Below are positions 1 to 5,698 of a stretch of DNA of 9,233 bases, piece after piece. The stretch's first letter is position 1. The number at the start of each line of letters is the position of its first letter. Position numbers and translations under genes: made by a program. Below the pieces are notes generated by a model. The model did no database searches. It was given only the letters and a program-made list of their open reading frames with translations, and was not told where the DNA came from. The stretch lies in assembly GCA_030627725.1 (NCBI GenBank), contig DAOVSZ010000086.1, positions 1-9,233 of the forward strand, given 5' to 3'. The stretch comes from Desulfobulbaceae bacterium (GTDB taxonomy: Bacteria > Desulfobacterota > Desulfobulbia > Desulfobulbales > DAOVSZ01).

Positions 1-24
1 AATTTCTCTCTATTATATCAGAAA

Positions 25-690
25 TTATTTATTTTCTGTAGAGCTATCGATATCAATGATCTTGCTTTTGCCTCCCATATAATTCTTGGCACTGTATTTA
101 GATATTTTCATGATCTTTCGCGTGAGTTCAGCAATGCGGCCGACTCCTTCCTTGATATTTTCAAGGGCAGTGATATCTGTCGAACTTTTGTCGGCGTTCA
201 TAAGCAGAATCTCCGACCATCCGCTGACCGCCTGCAAAGGCTGGTTGATTTCGTGACACACAGCGCCGGCCATCTCAAGAACGCCCTGAAGTTTTTCTCT
301 TTCTTTCAGTCTGTCTTGAAGGTCCAGGATCCTCTTGCCAACATTGATTCGGGCTCGAAGTTCCTCATTGTTGTATGGTTTGATGATATAGTCGTCCGCC
401 CCGGCCTCAAGACCCTCGATGATATGCTGCTGGTCTCCCTTGGAGGTTAATAAAATGATGTAGATATGGGTAGTCCGATCTTTGGCCTTCAACCTGCGGC
501 ATAAGGTGACGCCATCAATGCCCGGCATCATCCAGTCCAGGATTGCAAGCTGGGGAGCGTCTGTTTGTTGCAGGAGAGCCCATGCCTTTTCACCGTCATC
601 AGCACTGATGATTTCATGGCCCCACTTTTTTAAAATGGCCTTCAGCATGAGTGAAGAAGTAAGATCATCCTCGGCGATCAGGATTTTCAT
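25..690 (-). CDS. Response regulator: receiver domain plus HisKA-like dimerisation helices, no ATPase domain
   Basis: This 221-residue soluble protein has a complete N-terminal receiver domain (about residues 1-118). Visible residues are the acidic pair E7/D8-D9, phospho-acceptor D52 in the LAILDWMMPG strand, T82 (ILLTSKG) and K104 (YIIKPYNNEEL). A charged, probably coiled-coil linker (about 118-138) leads to a HisKA/DHp-like helical hairpin at about 139-200, with an H-box reading AVCHEINQPLQ (candidate His146). It then ends naturally with a TAA stop. There are no N, G1 or G2 boxes, so it cannot bind ATP as a kinase, and no DNA-binding output domain is present. The start ATG has an AAGGA ribosome site about 10 nt upstream (701-705). 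It lies about 50 bp downstream of the Hpt gene in the same direction, so the two probably form an operon. By inference it receives phosphate at D52; the DHp part may dimerise the protein, pass phosphate on, or dock another kinase. The domain calls are firm; the partner is unknown. Confidence 0.9.
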   Translation of the reverse strand: MKILIAEDDLTSSLMLKAILKKWGHEIISADDGEKAWALLQQTDAPQLAILDWMMPGIDGVTLCRRLKAKDRTTHIYIILLTSKGDQQHIIEGLEAGADDYIIKPYNNEELRARINVGKRILDLQDRLKEREKLQGVLEMAGAVCHEINQPLQAVSGWSEILLMNADKSSTDITALENIKEGVGRIAELTRKIMKISKYSAKNYMGGKSKIIDIDSSTENK

Positions 691-739
691 TGCGTGTGGT
701 TCCTTGTAGTATTGTGCTCAGGAAGGCGCCCCCATCTTG

Positions 740-1141
740 TCAGGACTGGTATTGCGCAAGGTCAGCCTCCATGAGCTTTTTCAAATGACTGAAACAGTTT
801 TCAAGTTTCGGCATCAAGGTTTGTAACTCTTCGGTGTTGCCTGCTTTTCCTGCTCTTTCCATAGCATAGGCGATTTCCTGGAGCGCAGGACTCCCCATAT
901 TGCCGCCGGCCCCTTTAATTTTGTGGGCCTGTTCTTCTGTCTGTTTCATGTTGCCTGCATGCACGTAGTTTCTGAGTGTATTGATTTGTTTTGGCATATC
1001 GTCAAGAAATTGAGGGATAATTGCTTGGACAATTTCCTCATCATCCATCAGGCGGTGATAAAGAGCCTTACGATCGAAAATGATCGGACTTTTCTCTTCA
1101 TGTTCAGGTTTTTTTATCGATTTTGTCTGATTTTTAGTCAT
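740..1141 (-). CDS. Hpt (histidine phosphotransfer) domain protein
   Basis: This is a small soluble protein of 133 residues, almost entirely one Hpt four-helix domain. The phosphotransfer signature is AHKIKGAGGNMG, with the acceptor histidine at about residue 73 counted from the ATG at 1141. Before it comes a typical helix with FLDDMPKQINTLRNYV. After it come the helices LQEIAYAMERAGKAG and LMPKLENCFSHLKKLMEADL, as in stand-alone Hpt proteins. The first 20 or so residues are basic and probably disordered. Hpt domains carry phosphate between receiver domains and have no catalytic activity of their own. The reading frame extends five codons further to a TTG at 1156; I prefer the ATG, although neither has a clear ribosome site. 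It is transcribed ahead of the receiver-DHp gene, which makes that protein the obvious phosphorelay partner. A promoter lies about 100 bp upstream. Confidence 0.88.
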   Translation of the reverse strand: MTKNQTKSIKKPEHEEKSPIIFDRKALYHRLMDDEEIVQAIIPQFLDDMPKQINTLRNYVHAGNMKQTEEQAHKIKGAGGNMGSPALQEIAYAMERAGKAGNTEELQTLMPKLENCFSHLKKLMEADLAQYQS

Positions 1142-1219
1142 TTCCGGATAAATCAAGAATGTCGTTTATTATCTGTCCGGCAGAAGTTTCGTCATGCCGA
1201 TAACCCTATTCATGGACGT

Positions 1220-1271
1220 AATGATAGCAATTTGGTGGAATGATAGCAATCCGGTGGAATGAACACAATTG
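1220..1271. repeat. 19-bp tandem repeat in the divergent promoter region
   Basis: Two adjacent 19-bp units (1220-1238 and 1239-1257) read AATGATAGCAATnnGGTGG and differ only at two bases (TT against CC). A third, partial unit starts with AATGA and ends at 1271. On the minus strand each full unit contains TGCTATCAT, an extended -10 motif. The units may therefore be duplicated promoters or binding sites for a regulator; the sequence alone does not decide which. Confidence 0.7.
1240..1268 (-). promoter_or_regulatory. Predicted sigma-70-type promoter for the hpt / response regulator operon
   Basis: Read on the minus strand, a -35-like TTGTGT (1268-1263) is followed after exactly 17 bases by TATCAT (1245-1240), preceded by TGC to form an extended -10. 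Transcription would start near 1233, giving a leader of about 90 nt before the hpt ATG. A second copy of the extended -10 lies one repeat unit further on (1226-1221), without a good -35 of its own. The assignment rests on pattern only. Confidence 0.55.
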
Positions 1272-1414
1272 AAAAAAGGCAAGCGGCCACATGCCACGAA
1301 TCTTTTCAAGGGATTCAGGAAGTATTATTCCACGCGATATTCCTGCAAGACAAGAACGTTGTCCCGAGAAAAAATGTCAGCCAGGCATGAAACGGACGCA
1401 TAGTTTCATATCGC

Positions 1415-1427
1415 AGGAAAAACTGTG
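1415..1427 (+). promoter_or_regulatory. Ribosome binding site deciding a GTG start for the GDPD gene
   Basis: AGGA at 1415-1418 lies six bases before GTG at 1425, a normal spacing. The tandem ATG codons at 1461 and 1464 have no such sequence upstream. They are instead preceded by an extended -10-like TGCTATACT (1446-1454), which would give a leaderless message if it were a real promoter. A 7-bp inverted repeat (ATGAAAC at 1387-1393, GTTTCAT at 1403-1409) lies just upstream. Confidence 0.45.
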
Positions 1428-2333
1428 CTTCGTGATGGCAGGCTATGCTATACTGAAAAAATGATGGAAATCCCCTCTTGGCTAAAAGAAACTTTTTTCT
1501 CTCTTTCCGACGGTATCGCAGGCTGTGTTCCTCAATCACTTCCGGATGTGGCTAAACTGTCAAAGGTCCGCATTGTCGCGCATCGTGGCTGTCATCTGGA
1601 GAACGCTATGCAGGAAAATACTCTGGAGTCGTTTCGAAAGGCGATAAAGATAGGTGTCTGGGGGGTTGAATTTGATGTGCGGTGGACAAAGGACAATGTG
1701 CCGGTCGTCTTTCACGATCCTGACTTACGACGGGTGTATGGCTCCCGCATAAAACTTGCCGGCACCTCGTTTCAGAAATTGAGACGGGAGTTCCCGCAAA
1801 TCCCGAAAGTAGAGGAAGTACTTGAATTGAGCAGGAAAAAAGTCCGCCTCTTCATCGAGGTGAAGGGGGATGATGCGTGGGACCATACAAAGATCGCCAT
1901 CTTCCAGGAATTATTTGAGGGGGTTGTGCCGGGTGTTGATTATTATCTGATTTCCAGGAATATCCCCCTGCTTCGCGACATCCGGTTTGTGCCTGACAGC
2001 GCCACCTTTCTGGTCGGAGAATGGAACCTGAAGCGGCTCAGCAGCTATGCGTTACGAAAAGGGCTTGCCGGTGTTATCGGCCACTTTACTTTTTTGACGA
2101 ACAACATGATCAAGGCGCATCACGATAAGGACCAGCGTGTAGGTGTCGCCTTTCCCGCCTCCTTGAACTCCCTGTGCAGGGAAGTAAACCGCGGCGTTGA
2201 TCTCATTCTGACCAACCATGCTGAAACCCTGCAGGGAAAGATTGAGGCGGTGCAGAAAGAGATCTATAACCAAAGCTGCCTGTCAACCTCTGGCAGCACC
2301 CTGCGGCAAAGATTCCATAAGGACATGGGGTAA
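1425..2333 (+). CDS. Glycerophosphodiester phosphodiesterase family protein (GDPD, cytoplasmic type)
   Basis: This 302-residue protein has a GDPD-type TIM barrel. The family hydrolyses glycerophosphodiesters, released by phospholipid turnover, to sn-glycerol-3-phosphate and an alcohol. The catalytic signature is intact: the HRG motif (H53, R54), ENT (E64), EFDV (E82, D84), FHD (H97) and the later FIEVKG strand (E145, K147). The C-terminal strands are GVIGHFTFL and VDLILTNHAETL. The usual WTVN-like strand near the C-terminus seems to be replaced by VGVAFPASLNS, so substrate preference may differ. There is no signal peptide, which suggests a cytoplasmic enzyme. The GTG start at 1425 is chosen for its AGGA site; an ATG at 1461 would shorten the protein by 12 residues. 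It stands alone on the plus strand, divergent from the hpt operon and 167 bp before the histidine kinase gene, with no clear terminator after it. The family is sure, the exact substrate is not. Confidence 0.88.
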   Translation: MLRDGRLCYTEKMMEIPSWLKETFFSLSDGIAGCVPQSLPDVAKLSKVRIVAHRGCHLENAMQENTLESFRKAIKIGVWGVEFDVRWTKDNVPVVFHDPDLRRVYGSRIKLAGTSFQKLRREFPQIPKVEEVLELSRKKVRLFIEVKGDDAWDHTKIAIFQELFEGVVPGVDYYLISRNIPLLRDIRFVPDSATFLVGEWNLKRLSSYALRKGLAGVIGHFTFLTNNMIKAHHDKDQRVGVAFPASLNSLCREVNRGVDLILTNHAETLQGKIEAVQKEIYNQSCLSTSGSTLRQRFHKDMG

Positions 2334-2500
2334 GGTTGTTACACAACTTTCCGAGTTGCTATAACGTATTGACTTTTCGTTACTAAATGACTGCAAATCG
2401 CTTATGGTTTACAGTTTGCGATTTACAGTTTCCGGTTAATAAAAACAAAAGCAATGCTGGTAGCGCCCATTATTCATGACAATTTATTTCACAGACAACC
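2334..2500. other. AT-rich spacer upstream of the histidine kinase gene
   Basis: This is a non-coding gap between the GDPD and kinase genes. A short GTTGT/ACAAC hairpin follows the GDPD stop but lacks a T-run, so it is not a convincing terminator. A TTGACT at 2369-2374 could be a -35 element, but no good -10 stands at the right distance. The kinase ATG at 2501 has no evident ribosome site (CACAGACAACC precedes it). The direct repeat and hairpin inside this gap are listed separately. Confidence 0.6.
2391..2431. repeat. Direct repeat TTTACAGTTT (14-bp period) and overlapping hairpin
   Basis: TTTACAGTTT occurs at 2408-2417 and again at 2422-2431. In addition CTGCAAATCGC (2391-2401) is complementary to GCGATTTACAG (2418-2428) at 10 of 11 positions, giving a stem with a 16-base loop. 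The stem and the repeat overlap. This resembles the low-complexity repeats common between genes, and no function is assigned. Confidence 0.6.
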
Positions 2501-4762
2501 ATGTCCAATTTAATGCAATTTAAGAGCATCAGATCACGCTTGACTACGTGGTTTCTCATCGTAGCTCTTATCCCCTTACTTGTTGTAACGGGAATAATCT
2601 ATACTCAAAGAGTCCATTCAATCAAAGAAGAGGCCTTTCATAAACTAACGGCAATTAGAGACCTCAAAGCGCAACGAGTCAAGGCATGGTTACTTGAAAG
2701 GACAGGTGATATTAAGACAATTTCCGAAGATTATGAAATAAGGTTTCTCGGCGGGACAAAAGACCACAGGAGCAACGGCGAGCAACACACAACAGTCATG
2801 AGAAAATTATTGGCACGTTATGTGGTGAATTATCAAGATTACCATGAAATTTTTATACTCAATCCTTTAACCGGCATTATTGAAATCTCTACAAACCAAA
2901 TACATGAAGGGGAAGATAAGTCTGAAAATATCTACTTTACAGAACCATTGCGAACCAGGAACCCCTTTATCAACGATATTTATTTTTCTAAAACACTTGC
3001 TGAGCCCTCCATGACATTTTCCACTCCTATTTTTTGTTTAGAACACGATGGAGAGCATGTAGTTGGTATTCTGGTGGCCCGTATTGACCTTAAACATTCG
3101 CTGTATGCCTTACTCTTGAATCGTGTTGGCATGGGGGAAACTGGAGAGACACTTATTGTTAATAGAGAGAGACTCGCTTTAAATGAATTGAGATGGCATA
3201 AACAAGCGCCACTTCAATTAACAATCTCCACCCAATCTGCTGTGCTGGCTTCCCAAGGTGAAAGTGGAATTGTTGAAGTCAAAGACTATAGAGGCGTACC
3301 TGTACTTGCCGCCTACACACATATTGATATGCCCAAATGGGGATTTGTAGCAAAGCAGGATGTAGCAGAGGTTTATTACCCAATTAAAATTTTGCTCTTT
3401 CAATTTTTAATACTTGTTGGGTTTGCAATAAGTATGGTCTTTGGAATAGCGATGTATCTCAGTAGAATCTTTGCAAAACCGATCATTGACATGACCGGGA
3501 CAGCCCAAAAAATCAAAACAGGAGATTTCTCTGCTCGTGTCCAACCTGGAAGTGATGATGAACTTGGTTATCTGGCTGAAGCATTCAACAATATGACAAG
3601 TTCGATAGCATCCCAGATTGAAGAAAGCAACACATTGAAACTTGAACTGCAAAAAGAGAAGGATTTTCTTGATGCTGTGCTCAATAATATTGAAGACGGT
3701 ATCGTTGCCTGTAATGCTGATGGAGTTCTTACCTTATTTAACCGTGCTACCAAAAAATTTCACGGATTACCAGTAGAATCACTACCTGCCGAACAATGGG
3801 CTCAATACTATGACCTGTTCCTCGCAGACGGTAAAACACCTATGGAAACGAGTGACATCCCACTCTTCAAGGCACTCAAGGGAGAAAAGATCCAGGACAT
3901 TGAAATGGTGATTGCTCCCAAGGAGGGGGGGAAACCCCGAGTCATACGAGCTAGTGGGCAGCCACTGTACAACTTACAGGGAGGTAAATTTGGCGCAGTC
4001 GTCTCTATGCATGATATTACTGAACGTAATCTTGCTGAAGAGGCCTTGAAAAAGACCCACGAAATGCTGCTTCATTCAGAAAAACTCTCGGCCATCGGCA
4101 GCCTGTCAGCTTCAATTGCCCATGAGTTCAACAATCCGCTTCAAGGAGTCATGACCGTTATTAAGGGTGTACAACGAAGATCCACTTTGGATGAAGAAGA
4201 TGCGAAACTCATGGAGATGGCAGTCAATGAATGTGATCGGATGAAAAATCTCATAAAAAGCCTGCAGGATTTTAACCGGCCCTCTTCCGGCAGAGTGGCT
4301 CCCATGAACATTCATGCAACCATCGACAGCCTTCTGCTTCTCAGCAAAATGGAATATAAAACAAAGGGCATAACCGTTGAAACCAATTACGCTGAAGATA
4401 TGCCGCAGATAAAGGCAGTAGCCGACCAGATAAAACAGGTGCTTCTCAATCTATTCAATAATGCCGCCTATGCCTGTGAGGGGGGCGGCGCCATTACAAT
4501 TAATACAGAAGTAGTCAGTAAAGAAAATATTACCATCAAAATTAAGGATACCGGCAAAGGCATCAATCCTGAACATATGGATCAAATTTTCGACCCATTT
4601 TTTACAACCAAGCCGGCAATAAAGGGAACGGGCTTAGGGTTGTCTATCAGCTATGGAATTATCAAGAAGCATGGCGGCAGAATTGATGTAGAAAGCGAAC
4701 CTGATAAGGGGACAACTTTCACAATAATTTTACCTGTTGAAGGCTTAAAAAAAGCAAAATAA
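2501..4762 (+). CDS. Membrane sensor histidine kinase (dCache-like sensor, HAMP, PAS, HisKA, HATPase)
   Basis: This is a 753-residue two-component sensor kinase. Membrane helix 1 (about 15-35) is followed by a long extracytoplasmic region (about 36-295) of double-Cache type; it contains YHEIFILNPLTGIIEIS and VGMGETGETLIVN, typical of these ligand sensors. Helix 2 is at about 297-320. Next come HAMP (about 318-372, with FAKPIIDMTGTAQKIKTGDF), a short coiled coil, and a PAS domain (about 388-508, DGIVACNADGVLTLFN to VSMHDITERN). The HisKA H-box is SIAHEFNNPLQ with phospho-acceptor His541. The HATPase domain has N box NLFNNAAYA (about 650-658), G1 DTGKGI, F box FDPFFTT and G2 GTGLGLSISYGI, all intact. 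It should autophosphorylate in response to a periplasmic ligand; the ligand cannot be named. No receiver domain or cognate regulator is adjacent on this strand; the hpt/receiver-DHp operon is about 1.3 kb away. The sensor half is lower in GC than the kinase half and the neighbouring genes. A second ATG lies four codons downstream. Confidence 0.93.
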   Translation: MSNLMQFKSIRSRLTTWFLIVALIPLLVVTGIIYTQRVHSIKEEAFHKLTAIRDLKAQRVKAWLLERTGDIKTISEDYEIRFLGGTKDHRSNGEQHTTVMRKLLARYVVNYQDYHEIFILNPLTGIIEISTNQIHEGEDKSENIYFTEPLRTRNPFINDIYFSKTLAEPSMTFSTPIFCLEHDGEHVVGILVARIDLKHSLYALLLNRVGMGETGETLIVNRERLALNELRWHKQAPLQLTISTQSAVLASQGESGIVEVKDYRGVPVLAAYTHIDMPKWGFVAKQDVAEVYYPIKILLFQFLILVGFAISMVFGIAMYLSRIFAKPIIDMTGTAQKIKTGDFSARVQPGSDDELGYLAEAFNNMTSSIASQIEESNTLKLELQKEKDFLDAVLNNIEDGIVACNADGVLTLFNRATKKFHGLPVESLPAEQWAQYYDLFLADGKTPMETSDIPLFKALKGEKIQDIEMVIAPKEGGKPRVIRASGQPLYNLQGGKFGAVVSMHDITERNLAEEALKKTHEMLLHSEKLSAIGSLSASIAHEFNNPLQGVMTVIKGVQRRSTLDEEDAKLMEMAVNECDRMKNLIKSLQDFNRPSSGRVAPMNIHATIDSLLLLSKMEYKTKGITVETNYAEDMPQIKAVADQIKQVLLNLFNNAAYACEGGGAITINTEVVSKENITIKIKDTGKGINPEHMDQIFDPFFTTKPAIKGTGLGLSISYGIIKKHGGRIDVESEPDKGTTFTIILPVEGLKKAK

Positions 4763-4763
4763 G

Positions 4764-5525
4764 TCAATACTGCTGGTTGATGGCGTTGTTTTGCAGATAG
4801 ACCAGAAATTCCCTGTTGCCCTTTGGTCCGAGAATAGGGGATGGGGTCACGCCTTTGCTCGTTAATCCAAGAGATGCTGCAAACTCCGTAATTTTATTCA
4901 CAACCTCGTCATGCAGTCCGGCATCCCGCACAACCCCGCCTTTTCCAACTTTGCCTTTGCCCACTTCGAACTGGGGCTTGATAAGGGCGAGTATCGCAAT
5001 TGCCTTGCCGAACAGAGGGAGAAGGGGCGGGATAAGAAGCTTTAAAGAGATAAATGAGGCGTCGATAACTGCAAGGTCAATCGGGTCCGGGACATCGTCG
5101 GCAGTCAGGTGGCGGGCGTTTGTTCGTTCGAGGACAACGACCCGAGGGTCTTGGCGCAGTTTCCAGTCGAGTTGGCCGTAGCCGACGTCAACGGCGTAGA
5201 CCTTGCCTGCGCCGTTCTGCAAGAGGCAGTCGGTAAAGCCGCCGGTGGAGGCCCCGATATCGACACAGATGAAGTCTGTTGGTGAAATTTTGAAATATTC
5301 GAGGCCGGCGGCAAGTTTGAGTCCGCCGCGGCTGACAAAGGGACAGGCCTTGCCCTTGAGTTCGATTGTGCAGTCGGATGGGAACAGAGTCCCTGCCTTA
5401 TCTGCACGCTGTCCGTTGACTATGACCTGGCCGGCCCCGATCAGGGCCTGGGACTTTTGTCGTGTCGGAGCGAGATTTCTGTGTACGAGTAGTTTGTCCA
5501 GACGGATTTTCACGACGTAAGCCAT
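4764..5525 (-). CDS. tlyA: TlyA-family rRNA 2'-O-methyltransferase (hemolysin A-like)
   Basis: From the ATG at 5525 this is a 253-residue cytoplasmic protein. It has an N-terminal S4 RNA-binding domain (IRLDKLLVHRNLAPTRQKSQALI, with VIVNGQRADKAGTLF), the family signature FVSRGGLKL, and an FtsJ-type Rossmann methyltransferase. Visible are the SAM-binding motif DIGASTGGFTD and the catalytic-type residues K in SRGGLKL, D in VIDASFIS and K in LIKPQFE, plus GNREFL near the end. TlyA proteins methylate the ribose of cytidines in 16S and/or 23S rRNA using S-adenosylmethionine; the hemolysin label is historical. The frame runs upstream to a TTG at 5558, but the GAGG/AAGGAG ribosome sites at 5534-5545 fit the ATG at 5525 (or the GTG just before it). 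It follows glmM in the same direction after 173 bases, and its stop codon is one base from the stop of the convergent histidine kinase gene. Confidence 0.93.
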   Translation of the reverse strand: MAYVVKIRLDKLLVHRNLAPTRQKSQALIGAGQVIVNGQRADKAGTLFPSDCTIELKGKACPFVSRGGLKLAAGLEYFKISPTDFICVDIGASTGGFTDCLLQNGAGKVYAVDVGYGQLDWKLRQDPRVVVLERTNARHLTADDVPDPIDLAVIDASFISLKLLIPPLLPLFGKAIAILALIKPQFEVGKGKVGKGGVVRDAGLHDEVVNKITEFAASLGLTSKGVTPSPILGPKGNREFLVYLQNNAINQQY

Positions 5526-5529
5526 CACA

Positions 5530-5545
5530 GGGGCCTCATCTCCTT
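5530..5545 (-). promoter_or_regulatory. tlyA ribosome binding region, within one arm of an inverted repeat
   Basis: On the minus strand, AAGGAG (5545-5540) and GAGG (5537-5534) precede the tlyA start; GAGG lies eight bases before the ATG at 5525. The sequence ATGAGGCCCC (5539-5530), which includes the GAGG, is complementary at 9 of 10 positions to GGAGCCTCAT (5633-5624) further up the same leader. The site can thus be drawn into a long-range stem. Confidence 0.5.
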
Positions 5546-5604
5546 CGAAGTCTCGCAAGCTCGCTATCTGTCATCAGCCTGTTCACGTAGCACTAGTACA
5601 GTTC

Positions 5605-5636
5605 GCAGGCCTCTTCCGCGGATATGAGGCTCCTGC
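5605..5636 (-). promoter_or_regulatory. Leader hairpin between glmM and tlyA
   Basis: In the minus-strand RNA, GCAG-GA-GCCTC (5636-5626) pairs with GAGGC-CTGC (5613-5605). This makes nine base pairs with a two-base bulge and a 12-base loop containing the palindrome CCGCGG. There is no U-run after it, so it is not a typical intrinsic terminator. Its left arm includes bases that could instead pair with the tlyA ribosome site, so the two structures exclude each other. The rest of the 5526-5698 gap shows no gene and no convincing promoter. Confidence 0.5.
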
Positions 5637-5698
5637 AATAGCTTACAGAGTAAGGCGCAGACTGTTTAGGTTGGAGCTACAGCCTGAGATCAATTACT

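Noticed and set aside
1315..1539. Minus-strand open frame of 74 codons overlapping the GDPD start
   Set aside because: It has no recognisable domain, overlaps the real gene antisense and carries no supported ribosome site.
2334..2360. Rho-independent terminator after the GDPD gene
   Set aside because: The GTTGT/ACAAC stem is only five base pairs and is not followed by a T-run.
5605..5636. Intrinsic terminator after glmM
   Set aside because: The hairpin is stable but no U-rich tract follows on the minus strand, so termination is not supported.
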